From Karstenula rhodostoma CBS 690.94 (Eukaryota; Ascomycota; Dothideomycetes; Pleosporales; Didymosphaeriaceae): 64,000 nucleotides of DNA. This document shows positions 35,027 to 46,730 of the stretch, in pieces. The translations under genes were made by a program, and so were the position numbers. The stretch spans positions 392,057-456,056 of the forward strand of contig MU001502.1 of the NCBI GenBank assembly GCA_010093485.1, read 5' to 3'. Numbering within the stretch: the first letter of the stretch is position 1; each line of letters opens with the position of its first letter. The notes under the pieces are model-generated. The model was not told the origin of the DNA and did not search any database. It was given only the letters and a program-made list of their open reading frames with translations.

Positions 35027-37125
35027 ATGAACAACCCTAACTCATGCGCTTCCCACTCACCAGGCCTGGACGAAGGCAATCCACGAAAACGTCAGCGAAC
35101 GGCTTGCGACAGGTGCAAGACAAGGAAACAACGGGTGGGAGATCCACAAAGTCCCCGCTATGGAGCTCATTGTCTGATTGTCAGAACTAGTGCGATAATG
35201 AATATCCACAATGCTCAAATTGCGCCAAATCGGGTGCAACTTGTAGTAGGCCACTACAACCGGAGATACAACGAAGCTCGTACACCCGTGCACTCGAAGA
35301 CCAGGTTGCGTTTTTGGAGACACGTCTTATAACGATAGAACGTCAACAACATCACGGAAGGAGAGACTATGACCAAGAATTGGGAACAAGCCACTCGTCT
35401 CCTTCCGACTATCGTTTGATAACCGGACGTGGTCAACAGACCTCGGAAGTTGAGACCCCAATACCACGAACACCTAAAGTCCAGCACAATGTGGCTGATA
35501 TCGTCGGAATACTCTCGCTGGGCAGCGGCAACACTGAAGCTTCCTCATATGTTGGTACCTCTTCAGGCTATGCTCTAGCAACAGACCTCGGACGTATGGT
35601 ACAAACCACAGCCTGGAATAAAGCACTTTGGGTACGTGCTGTTACCAGTGACGAAGAGGAAGCGCGTTTCACCAGTGGAAGCTCTACGAGAAGGATAACC
35701 TTGCAGGAACTCCAAACAAACCGAGCGGAACCGCCTTCGGAGGTCCTGGGCGCAAAGCTAATCAAGGCATATCTGGGTCGAATACACCCGCGATTCCCCT
35801 TCCTTTTCCGCTCAGACGTATGGGAAGCTCATCGATGCCGCTATACGCTTGGGAGACCAGCCACACGAGATATCGACGAAACTACACCGAAATACTCCTC
35901 GGCGGCATATGAAGCGGATGGGTTTGCGTTGTTTGTGTTGTACATGGTCTATGCAATCGGCGCTTTGAATCTCCGCCTCACCGAGGATTACAGAGACACT
36001 TCGCCAGAGCAATTCTACGTCTTCGCAATGCAGCATGTAGTAAGCGTTCGGGAAGCCTCATCGATCCATAACTTAGAAGCGACGGTCCTGCTCATCTTGT
36101 ATCATTTGAGGTCCGAGTCCCGCAACGGCCTGTGGCATCTGACTGGCCTTGCGATGCGAACCGTGACGGACATTGGTTTGCACCGTGCAGCGTCAACCCA
36201 CGGCCTACCTACGTTCGAAACACAGATGAGGCGTCGGCTATTCTGGTCTATCTATTCCCTCGAGAGCATTCTAGCTGGAACTCTAGGCCGTCCAGTTAGC
36301 TTATCAGATTCTGACATTGACCAACCGCTTCCTGCCAGCGTCGACGATGACGACCGCTTGGAAAATGTTCCCCCCGAAACGCTTTTGACAAACGAGATCC
36401 CGGAGCAGCAAGCTCTTCCGCCTACCACATTAAGCCAGTTCATCCTCCTCGCACAGCTACACATATTCGAAGCACGCATTCAGCGCAAACTCTACCGCGT
36501 TGACAAATCAATAATCGCGCTACTGCCAAAGATGCATCGTCTTATGAACGACTTGGAGTCCTGGCGGAACAATGTGCTGCCTACATTACAGGCCTGCGAG
36601 CATGATCGCGTATTGTTGCACTACTATCGCAACGTCCGTCTGCTTCTGCAGCCCTTTCTCTCAATACTCGATCCCAGCAGTGAGCCTTTCCGCAAAGCTG
36701 CGGTCGCTGCTGGTCAGATATGCCAAATCCACAAGCGTTTCCATCAAGCACCCGAGTACGGACACAGTTTTGTTGCTGTGCATACAGCATTCGTCTCTGG
36801 TATCACCTTACTATATGTGCTCTGGCGCGGAAAAGAAAGACTCTGGTCGATCGGCATAAGCAACGATATCCGTGCTGCCAGCTGCGTGCTATCAATCATG
36901 GGCGAGCGCGCACCGTGGATTCGACGTTTCAGAGACACATTTGATGTGTTGGTGGAAGCTACTATGGCTGCTTTACAAGGAGCTTCTGAGCACGCTGAGA
37001 GCGACATGGGAGGCGGCTACCCTGCGGCTCAATCGCAAGCAGATTTCTCGTTGTTCGATCATTTAGATCTTGCGGACCCTGGTGCTCTTGATATGGCTAG
37101 AGAGCTTACTGGATGGATCACGTAG
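35027..37125 (+). CDS. Zn2Cys6 transcription factor with fungal-specific domain
   Basis: Two exons (35027-35134, 35191-37125; intron 35135-35190) give 680 residues. The splice lies inside the DNA-binding cluster and joins ACDRCKTRKQR to CDNEYPQCSNCAKSGATC, giving the perfect C-x2-C-x6-C-x6-C-x2-C-x6-C pattern. A short coiled coil follows (ALEDQVAFLETRLITIERQ), which normally mediates dimer formation. The middle homology region (Fungal_trans) starts near KLIKAYLGRIHPRFPFLF and includes RRLFWSIYSLESILAGTLGR and the SDSDIDQPLP motif. The start is the ATG at 35027. Located between the PuuE-like gene and the NCS1 permease, it is the obvious candidate for a pathway-specific regulator of the cluster. 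Its inducer is unknown. Confidence 0.93.
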
Positions 37126-37325
37126 CTTTGCTTAGTTGCTTGGCCTATGCTACTGGCTATGGGAGGACTGTATCAATCATCGTAAGATCGATTTGAGTCT
37201 TCAAGTGCCTCCAAGCCGTCATATCAAGACGCACTAGCAGCCTACTGGAACGTAGTAATGTCATGTCAAATAGATTCCCAAGTGTGCTGACTACCATAGT
37301 TTTATGTAGACTATTCCCGTATATA

Positions 37326-39138
37326 TCAGACCTTATCTTCTTTTCCGTGGGCCGAGTAATACTGAGTGCTGCCCGACTCTACCTCCTCTCCCTCAACCAC
37401 CCCTGTAATCGTTGCAACGCTCTCGTGATCAAAAAATCCCTCATTAGCAGCCATCTCCTCAAAACGAAGCTCTCTCACCTCGCCCTCGGGAAGAGTGGGC
37501 GGTGGCCAGATCAAGCATAGCACATAGTAAACCAGTCCACCCATAGAAAATGACAAGACAAAGCCTAGCTTGTACATGTTCTTGCTGGCAGTTGCAACTG
37601 AGTCTGGATCTAGCGAGCCTGCGACTCCATGCACGGTGAAAGCAACACCAGCCACCCACGCCGCGAGCATACGCAGATTCCACCCTTTGTAATATGTGTA
37701 CGGGGCTTTCGGTGAATCGACGTATAGAGAAGGCACATGGAAGTTTCCTCGTCTCACAGACCAATAATCAACGATCATGCAGGCACAAATCGGCATGAGG
37801 AAGACGGTGTACGAGCCCAAGAAGGTGAGGAAAGAGGCCGCGTTTGCGATAATCTTCCACGGAACGAGCAGCGGCGCTAGTACTGCGCAGAGAATCTGCC
37901 CTCGCACGATAGTGAGCCATCGAGGGAACAGTCCCGTAAGGTCAGCCCCAACAGGGAGTGAATTGCTTCCCGCGTTCGTGATTAAGATGGCTAGCATCAT
38001 GCCGAACGATGCGAACACCATTCCAGCTCGGGCTCCATGGCTCCAGTACTTGTCGAGGATGGCGTCGTACAGATCCCAGACATTCCAGTAGCTTTCTCCG
38101 AGGACATTTGTGGCCGCAGATGTGGTTGCTGTTCCAAGGAACATGACTAAGACTTTGCTGATCAAGATCCCAAACCCCTGACTCCAGGTGACGTCTTTAT
38201 AAGAGTGGCCGTACCGAGCAATGTCGGGTTGGTTAATTAGGACGGGGGCCAATGCCCCCATGACGGCATTTACGGCCTGGATCATAGGCCAAACAAGAGC
38301 GGAACCGGATAGACGAGCTTGTTTGGTCGTGTAATCGAAGTTTCCTAGTGTCCCTCCATTCGCGCTGATTGCCCATCCGAGCACACCAAAGAGAGCAATG
38401 GTCGTGTAAACGGCTTTGACGACGAATAGATGGCGAAGCACTTTTGGGTGGATAAACATAACAGGCATTTGCACCTGCAGAATAAGCGGAACGTCTATAT
38501 GATGAACGGTTTGCACTTACCATCCAAAAGAGAAAGAAACTGAGCAAGTCTCGAGAAGTGATACCGGCACTTGCTGGAAGATGGTTCGGGATATTGTTGT
38601 AGCCATTGCCGAAGATTCCGCGCATAAAGACCGAAGTAATACGTCCGCCGTAGTAGGTTTGCGTGGCAAAGTATATGATGGCGACTATAGCGCGTACCAG
38701 AATATAAAGACTGGCACCACGGACGCCTGCCGCTGCACGAACGTATACGGGAAATCCGATGAAGTACTTGATGGCACCACGACTGTTGAGAACCACTAAG
38801 ACAGTCAAGATGGCGCTCCCGATGACTGCGGCAATCATGCCATGCCACCACGCGAGGCCAATAGAGATCAACGTGGCACCAAGGTTGTAACTACTCGGGC
38901 TGAAAGTCATGGTGAGATAGTACGCAAAGTAATGCTGCCATCTCCATTTTCTGTCCTCTGGTCTGGATTAGTTGATGTTTGAAAGCGATGACGCAGCCGC
39001 GATACACTCACCTGGAGGGCTTGGAAGTAAGTCCTCGTTATATCGCAAAGCCCCTTCTGCTCTTACGATGTTTTGTTCATTGTGAAGCACTTTGGGAGAG
39101 CCTACAGCGTTCCGAGCCTTTCGCAGGAATCCTGGCAT
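37326..39138 (-). CDS. NCS1-family permease (nucleobase/allantoin type, Fur branch)
   Basis: Three exons (39012-39138, 38521-38957, 37326-38474; introns 38958-39011 and 38475-38520) give 570 residues. The N terminus ends in NEDLLPSPPEDRKWRWQHYF, the entry motif of Fur-branch NCS1 proteins. About twelve helices follow, including SSYNLGATLISIGLAWWHGM, the loop FPVYVRAAAGVRGASLYILV and QPDIARYGHSYKDVTWSQGF. Members import uracil, uridine, allantoin, cytosine or related compounds with protons at the plasma membrane. Which of these is carried cannot be told from the sequence. Next to a PuuE-like hydrolase and an amidase, an allantoin- or pyrimidine-like substrate is a fair inference. It shares a 527-base upstream region with the DHA2 transporter gene. 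Confidence 0.92.
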
Positions 39139-39665
39139 CGTATCGACGCGGTGTGTCGCTCAGATCGCGTTGGAGATGTCCAATGAAGGTCGTCCCAAGA
39201 CCAGAGCGACATATATGCGCAACGACAAGCATCTTGATAACATATTTGGGCATGGCGTTTTCCATAGTATCTTGTGTAGATGAGATAGAGATGATTGTCG
39301 TAGGGCTTATCAGGTCTTAGCGTCGGAGCTCCGAAAGACCCACCTCCTTCGCACAAGGATGTAGCGATAGCGCTTGCCGTCCCCAGACATTTCTCCACGA
39401 CTTGCGCTCTTATCCGTGCATTGGACCTCCGACTATGCCAGCGATGTCGCTTTGTGTTGGGGCAGTCTCGGAGGCTCTCCGACGCAGCCGCGGGGAAGTA
39501 CGAAGAGTCCGAAAGTGCTAGGGACCAGTGGGGCAGACTAGCCGATCACCGGAAAACTTGCGGCAACAGACAGCATGCCTGCTCTCAGCTTAATACAGGG
39601 CACTGTTTCTGGTGGTTGTACACAAGACATCACGTTTTCTTTGCCCTGGTGCCATTCCTCCGGTT
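39139..39665. promoter_or_regulatory. divergent promoter between NCS1 permease and DHA2 transporter
   Basis: 527 bases between diverging starts. GATA-type motifs are seen near 39276 (AGATAG), near 39307 (TGATAAG on the minus strand) and near 39365 (CGATAG). No coding region is supported. Confidence 0.5.
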
Positions 39666-41409
39666 ATGAAAGATCGACAAAAGGCTGCCGAAGCGGCTGT
39701 TTTTGACCAAACCGACCTACTCCCGAAGAAAGAACTTTTGGTCGTCTTTAGCGCCTTAGCAGTATCGCTGTTTATCTGTTTCGTCGACCAAAATGGAATC
39801 GGTGTGGCGCTCCCTACGATAGGTCGAGAGCTTCATGCTGAAGCCACGGTTAGTTGGGCCGGCACAAGTGCGTTGATTGCGAACACCGTCTTTCAGGTGT
39901 TGTACGGTCGCATGTCAGACCTGTTCGGTGAGTTTTGTCAATTACGAATGGATTCACCATGTCTAACATGAGATTTTTAGGGAGGAAAGCTGTATTTATG
40001 TCGGCTTTGGCACTCTTGACTATTAGTGACTTGCTTTGCGGACTATCTCAAAATGCCACAATGCTTTATGTATTTCGGGGGCTGGCTGGTGTTGCAAACG
40101 GCGGTATCACGTCACTCGCAATGATGATCGTCTCTGACATCGTAACGTTGAAAGAGCGAGGAAAATACCAGGGTATTCTAGGGGCCTGCGTCGGGCTCGG
40201 AAACATGGTGGGACCATTCGCCGCCGCAACATTTGTACAGCATTCTACATGGCGAGGCCTTTTCTGGGTAATCAGCCCTCTTGCAGCCATCTGCTGCGCT
40301 GTTTGCTATTTTACGCTGCCTGTGCCGAAAGCCACGTCAAAGCCAGACTATCGGGCTCTCTGCAAGAAGATCGACTACTGGGGCATCTTAGCTGGATCTG
40401 CAGCAATCATCTTGATACTTATTCCAGTATCTGGAGGTGGGAGCTATTTCCCCTGGAATTCGGCAATGGTCGTTTCGATGCTGGTCGTCGGAGGCTGTTG
40501 CATGCTGGCCTTTCTCTTTGTAGAGTACCGGGTCGCGTTGCTCCCGATGATGCCCTGTGAGTTAAACCGTCGCTGCGACGGCGAATTGAACTAACACCCC
40601 CAGTGTCGCTTTTCGCTTCCGCACCGATCTGCGTTATGCTCTTGCAGAACTTCCTTTTCGGTGTAGTGTACTATTCACAGCTTTACTACCTCCCCTTGTT
40701 CTTCCAAAACGCGCGTGGCATGCCACCGCTTCTTTCCGCCGCTCTGGTATTGCCAATCCCTTGCGCGCAGATGACGGCCTCTATCCTCTCAGGCCAATAC
40801 ATCTCTCGCCGAGAACGCTACGGGGAGGTCATTTGGTCCGGCTTCTTTCTCTGGACCCTTGGCATCGGCCTGACTTGCATGTTCGACCTCAACACATCTA
40901 TCGCGGCTATCGTTGTCATCCTAGTGCTTCAAGGTGTAGGCGTTGGTTTTGTTTTCCAACCCACGCTCGTCGCTTTGCAGGCGCACTGCACGAAGGCCCA
41001 ACGCGCAGTCGTCATCTCAAACCGCAACTTTCTACGCAGTCTCGGAGGTGCAGTGGGTCTCGCTATATCTGCTGCAGTACTGCAAAACTCGCTCAAAAAA
41101 GCTTTGCCGCCGGATTTTGCATCGCTCGCGCTCTCCACGTACTCTACGCCGGATTTTGAAGCACTCAGGGCGTCGCCTACTCAGACGCACGAGATCTTAC
41201 ATGCTTATGCGCACGCAAGTAGGTCGGTCTTTATCATGAACGTGCCTTTCATCGGACTCTGTCTGCTTGGATGCCTGTTGATCAAGGATCGAGGGTTGCA
41301 GCGACCGGATGAAATACAGGAGCCCGGCGCGTCGGATGATCGTTCAGAAGACAGACAGACGAATCAAACTCGAGAAGAAAAGGGCGTGGTTACCGGTGGA
41401 GTTACATAA
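39666..41409 (+). CDS. MFS transporter, DHA2 (14-helix) type
   Basis: Three exons (39666-39927, 39981-40556, 40604-41409; introns of 53 and 47 bases) give 547 residues. The first helices read LLVVFSALAVSLFICFVDQN and GIGVALPTIGREL, the DHA2 opening. The motif-A-like loop is YGRMSDLFGRKAVF, restored across the first splice, and motif C-like GACVGLGNMVGP follows. About fourteen helices are expected, with a polar C-terminal tail (DDRSEDRQTNQTREEK). DHA2 proteins export drugs, toxins or amino compounds, or move siderophores, by proton exchange. Its divergent pairing with the NCS1 permease suggests joint regulation. Whether it exports a by-product or imports a substrate is open. Confidence 0.92.
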
Positions 41410-41718
41410 GCAACATCAGATCCTGGAACTACGATTAGATAGAGTATCAACTTCAGATCGTCAGTACTCATTCGGTGTGCATGTGCATGTTTGTTATCTT
41501 TGTGTGTCAGAGAGTCCTCATGAACAGACGATAAGCGTAATGTAGGATGTCAGTCGTTCCCAACGTTTAGGCAGCAACAAGCCTTAGTCAGCATGTTTCT
41601 ATATCAAGTATCCATCCTCCCTGCAATCATCCATATTCCAAACATTGCACTTACCTTACATCAAACAAATGAACTTATAAAGATCCATCGTTGAGCAAAA
41701 GACGAGTATTCCGAAGCA
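41410..41718. other. short intergenic region
   Basis: 309 bases between two plus-strand genes: the DHA2 gene's 3' UTR and the F-box-like gene's promoter. An AACTTATAAAG element at about 41670-41681 may be a TATA box. Nothing else is seen. Confidence 0.5.
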
Positions 41719-43246
41719 ATGCCTTCTCCAATTGAAACCTGTCCACCGGAGATCATTGAGCATGTGGTGCAACACCTCTCTCTGCCAGAAATTCAAAACT
41801 TGCGGCTTGGGAGCCGCCAGCTAGCTGCTCTAGCTACGCAAGACACATTCAAATCCCATTTTGTGAACAAAAATGTGCGCATCACAGAAGCCGACCTGAA
41901 TGCTTTTGTCGAATCGTCGACACAAGGCGGGCTTGGCCGCCTGCTCGAGAACCTCACCTTGACCGGAGTAGCCATCGACTTAACCCGACTGCAGAAGGCT
42001 TTTGAAGAGGGAGCACTATGGGTGACGTGGTCAAATCGTCCAATATCCGCGTTGACCCAGCACAAATTTACCCCGGAAGAGCTTGCCAAAGCCGAAGACG
42101 ATTACTTTCAACTGCAAAGACGTTTAGACAACTTCGTCCTTCTCCAGGAGACTGGAGTGATCTCGAACCTGCTCACACAAGCTTTCTGGAATATAGCTGT
42201 GCATGGAAAGTTGCGGAGGCTTCGATCTCTCACGCTCGATGTGGCTGTGCTTCGGGACGACGCTGCGACGGAGACGCGTCCGCTTAATGGCGGCGATTGG
42301 AGGATCATATGGGTCAGTATCCCATAAACGATAATATTGTGAGACGGAAATTGCAAAAGGATGTGTCGATCTTGGGTATGTGTTTGTTTTGGGGCTGATT
42401 TCTTGATAGAAAACTGCCAGCGATTGCTTTGAAATAGCGATGACCTCGCTAGCAGGCAGCAAACTTCATATCGATAAACTAGACGTATTCGAATCTACAA
42501 CTAGGTGTAGTCTTGGGATAGACAAACTCATGCACATCGAAACACACTCAAGCGACTTAACCGAGTCTTTCCAAGACCTGAGGTCCTTTTCTCTGAGTGT
42601 CTCGGATCGGCTTCTCAGTGAATACGAACTTGAGGGAACGAGAGAAGAGTTGCAAGCCTTGCGAATGCAGCAGACCAACTTCGAAGTACTAGGAAGACTG
42701 ACACGTCTATCTCCGAGGCTCGAGTCGCTACGTCTCCATTGGTACAATACCTTCCAGCAACGAGTATTGGAAGGGAACATGGAGGGCGTCTATACTTCTA
42801 ACGGCTAGAATTTTAGGACGTTTGCAGAAACCGCCTACCTGCCATGCTTGAAGACGCTTGCTCTCCGAGGTATCTTTGTCACTGAGCAGACGCTGCTGTC
42901 CGTTCTCCGCGGCGCACCGATCCAGGACTTCTCCATGGAAGAGGTACATATGCGCGGTGGGACATTTCGCTTAGTTTTCGACTACTGTATCAGTAGCGAA
43001 GCGGGCATGCAGAGACTGTTCTTTGACGATCTTTTCGAAGGCACCCTCGTCATTTTTGAGGGCGAGGGCGAGGGTGAGTTGGAGTTTCGTTATTCGCGTA
43101 CTGTAGGCGGTCGCCAAACACTGGAACGCACGGGTGGAGACATCAGGAAGCCAATCCGGTATGGGTTTCTTGGTGGTCGCTCATTGGGTTTTCCGCAGGC
43201 GTATTTGTGGAACGAAAAGAGGCAACGCGACTATGGCCCATTTTGA
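41719..43246 (+). CDS. F-box-like protein with leucine-rich C-terminal part
   Basis: Three exons (41719-42312, 42410-42763, 42809-43246) give 461 residues. Residues 7-45 (CPPEIIEHVVQHLSLPEIQN then LRLGSRQLAAL) are F-box-like. The rest shows irregular leucine-rich segments such as LENLTLTGVAIDLTRLQKAF, RRLRSLTLDVAVLRD, PRLESLRLHWY and PCLKTLALRGIFVTEQTLLS, typical of the large, rapidly evolving fungal F-box families. Intron 1 is 42313-42409 with a GTCAGT donor; intron 2 (42764-42808, GTATTG...CTAG) is my best fit, and the stop at 42808 excludes read-through. F-box proteins recruit substrates to SCF ubiquitin ligases. The substrate is unknown. An alternative donor for intron 2 (GTACAA near 42740) cannot be ruled out. 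Confidence 0.8.
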
Positions 43247-45815
43247 CGTGTGTGCAGATACCATTGGCTGCGCCTCAGACCGTACACAGCTTGCTAATTC
43301 TGGAAATTTGGACTTGGTGTTGTGCTCCTCTACCACCCCCACCCTGTTGCTCTGCCTGCCCGCTATATCATGCTACAGCCCCAGCAACATTCAAACTCAT
43401 ACTCGTGCTCTAGGGATGGCAGATGATATTGCCAGTCGCCCCAGATCCCTCAGTGCACCTGCACCTATCGCTACCCGTGCAGCGCCTCTCAACCGCCCAC
43501 TTGCCATTGACGTAATGAAGCTGAACTTCTCATCCGCACCGCCTTACAACCCTCCCCTCTGGTCCGCGTCTCAGTGTTGTACCTACAATGGCAGCCGTAT
43601 TGTCCCTGCCGCAGGCGTGCGGGGTGGCATCGGCGCCCCGGCAGCTGGCCAGCTGTTCTCGTGGCTTTGACAGCCGCGCTCGCACCCGCGTAGCGTAGCC
43701 AGAGAACTGCAAATCCCTGAATGCTGTTCCAAGGCGCGCTGTTCACGAGACACGCTCACTTTCGTTTTCTGCCGTCGCACTGGATGGAATGTTTTCCCCG
43801 CGGATAGGCTTCCCCGGTGCGTGCTGTTCTGCGTCCCTTTGAACGTGCTCTTGTCGCCGTCCGTAGCGCCTGCTCGGGAAAGGCCTGGTGTTCGCCGCGG
43901 CGTGTCGATTCTGTAAGGCGTATCCTAGAGTAACTCAACATACGATCCGTACCCAGCTTGCCGCCCATGCAGCCCAGGTTCGTGCCTTCAGACGCGCTCG
44001 CGCTGCTGTCCACGGAGCTAGCCCGAACCCGTAGCAAGGCCTGATATTAGCCGCTGATTGTGCAGTTTTCCGGGTACTTCCTGGGGTAACTTCATGTCCA
44101 GCCTGCCGCGCAAGCAGCGCGCTCGCGTCGGTGTCCATGTAGCTCGCCTGAACCTGTAACAAGGCCTGATATACGCCGCCGACTGTTCGATTATCCTGGA
44201 GAAATTCTAGAGTAACTTTGCGTACGATACGTGTCCGGTTTGCCGCTGGAATAGCCCATCTTCGCACATCTCAGGCTGCCCTCGCCCCGCCATCTGCTGG
44301 TCACCCACCCGGCTGCGTGTGGCAGAATGCTTATTTTCATACGCTAAGCCCTTCCAGGCCGTCGAGGCACCGACTGTCCGTGCGTTCACGTGACGCGCTA
44401 GCTGCTACCTAGCGGCTCAGCGGAAAAATCTATATAACGCGCGCCGCCTCTGTTCCTCCTTTTTCTTCTTTAGCTCTCTTTGCCTTTTGGCTTAGATCAA
44501 GTGTAGTAGTGAGTTTTCTCCCGCTTCCAGCCTAGTGTTGACCTCTCGCTGACCAACCACCCCACTACAGTCTGTTCTTTTTAGTTTAATCACTAAAAGT
44601 GAGTTCTCTACTACCTTTATATACTACCGCCTTTGCTAATATTAATATAGCGAGTCTACGGACTCATTTAAGATTATTCCTATTTTTATACCTAGGTCTC
44701 CTCTCACTGGGCTTGCTCATAGTTGAGACCACAGTGACGCTTCTTCTGCACTACTGGAAGCTGTCGCGACCATCCTTTTCATCGTGCGTTTTCAGCGTTG
44801 CTGAGCGTTCGAGGAAGAGGCATGTTTGCTTCTCACCCTGTTGCGGTGTGAAGTGTAATGGGCTACGCCTCGGTCTATTAACTTCGACCACTGAAGATTG
44901 TCTCGCGGCCAAAAAGGGCTTAGCCCTGAGGTTGGCTTCGGGGGGTAGAAGTATAAGTTCGGTGGCAGAAGCTTAACTTCTGTCCTTCGTGAATTTATAA
45001 GTATCCTTTCTGGCACCTTTGGCTCCTTGAGCATCTCGCCCCTTACATGTCGCCCCAGTCCTTCCACGTGTATGCTTGTGATTTGCTACAGCAATGAGAG
45101 AAGGTAGCACTACAACACTTGGCCATGCATTAGTGCTCAGTCTTCAACCAATTAACGACTGATATCACTTCTCGATGATATCAAGGGCGCTTAATGTCAG
45201 ACGGTGAAACTTGATGCCGGAAAACCAACGAACGGTACTTCGCCACCCACACCACCCTTCACGCCAACCCTACTTGTCCTGTGTAACGGGAAACATGAAG
45301 AACTGCCAACCCCAGAAATGGGAAACGGGAAGCTAATGCGAAAAATGAGAAATGGAAACGTGGCTGACAATAGGCGTGATGGAGTGAAATACCCATGGTG
45401 GATCGAGAGACGCCTTGGGCCGAGAGATACGAGCGATCCCATGGCTTCGAATAAATCGGTCACGTTTATTGTGTTTTGTTCTTTCTTCCATCATAGAGGT
45501 GGCAGTATGACGGTGCATTCTCTATTTTGTCATGTGATTTGACACGACTGATAAGGGTATCATTGTTGAGAGCTACGACTCAAAAGGTCATTCTCTATCT
45601 TATAGCACCTATTACAGACGGGGTTACCACAAAGCCAACTCTCTCAATTATGCCGTGCGTCTCGCGGGTATCCCGTCCACAAAACTCTTCAGTGGCTAGC
45701 AGATCCATGTCGCCTATCCGAAGCGCCCGCCCCGAGGTGGGAGATAGACCTTGAAAAGCTGGTGTAAACAGAAAAGTAGCCTTATCTGCCTGATATTAGC
45801 ACAAGCGGAAAGCGT
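43247..45815. other. gene-poor stretch with diverged repeats
   Basis: About 2.57 kb without a supported gene. It holds a degenerate repeat (about 43925-44260). Around 44590-44740 a short AT-biased open frame is rich in Leu and has no usable ATG, which may be transposon debris. Small frames elsewhere show no motif. Confidence 0.5.
43925..44260. repeat. diverged tandem repeat, about 125-155 bp period
   Basis: The phrase GTAACT begins similar blocks at 43930, 44086 and 44212. The blocks share a CTTGCCGCCCATGCAG-like part and a CAAGGCCTGATAT part (near 44034 and 44160) followed by GCCGCNGA-TGT. Spacing differs (156 and 126 bases), so the repeat is old or built of mixed parts. Confidence 0.55.
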
Positions 45816-46730
45816 CTACAGAACTTCACATACCTCTGTCGCCCAAGTAATGAACTCCTCCTCATCTATACTCTCGCTATATCTAAACCCAGGATACACC
45901 GGCTCTTTACAATATGGAGGTGTAAAGGCCGAAACAAAGGTTTGTAGAAGCTGTATTTGCGAGGCAGTTAGTGGCTCCAGGGGTTGCGCATCTTGTACAG
46001 GTTCTAGTCGCTCAGCCAGTGGTACAAAATCGGCGTAATGGTGGCGATGGAGCCAGTTATCGCCATTGATTATGGTATATCCTATTACATCGCAAGGATA
46101 CGCAGTCTTGCATATAACATCAAGAACGTCGTCCTGTGTTGGAGCTCCAGTGGGTGGACGCACCAACGCCGAGTAAAGAAATGATAGTTGCCTTTTTTCA
46201 GGACGCGGGCGGATTTGCTGCTTGCTTCCCTTCGACCTGCCTTGACGCCAACACGACTCGCCCCGTTCCGTCAGCAATATCATTGCGCGACATAAGGCAT
46301 CTTTTGTAAGTGTAACGGGGGTCGAGAATGGAAAGGAAGCGTAGGCTACAATTAATCTCTCAAGCATTGAAGCTATGGATTGTATAACATCAGCTTTGGA
46401 AGGGTGGGCTTGTAAGAGGTTGTCGATAATCGAGGTGAGCGGGATCTCATCATCGGAAGCAGCAACGAGGCCGGCTATACGCTCGTCAAAGTACTCGCGG
46501 TCGGCTTTGGGGCAGAGTGGGTCCCAACATTCATTTCCCTCCTCAAAATAAGCAAGGAACTGATTCCTTATACCGTCTGTATTTGATTAGTCGACCAAAG
46601 GCATTGGTGTATAGATAGATGCCTTGTGTTTCGTACCTTGGGTGATGTTCTGGAACCACTCTTGGAATTCGGCTGCTGTATTCTTCGGCCGGTGGAAAAA
46701 TCTCCATAGGCGAACAGGTAATATCGCCAT
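45816..46730 (-). CDS. unrecognised cytosolic protein, 284 residues
   Basis: Two exons (46637-46730, 45816-46576; intron 46577-46636, GTACGA...ACAG) give 284 residues. The join restores a smooth protein: EFQEWFQNITQ then DGIRNQFLAYFEEGNECWDP. The start is the ATG at 46728-46730. The protein is mainly helical, with tryptophans spaced through it and a segment NGDNWLHRHHYADFVPLAER. No signal peptide, membrane helix or known catalytic motif is seen. It may belong to one of the fungal domains of unknown function common in plant-associated ascomycetes; I could not place it. It lies in the gene-poor part of the window. Confidence 0.75.

Noticed and set aside
44599..44976. 125-residue Leu-rich plus-strand frame
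   Set aside because: No ATG at its start, no homology recognised, and it lies in a repeat-like stretch; kept only as possible transposon debris.
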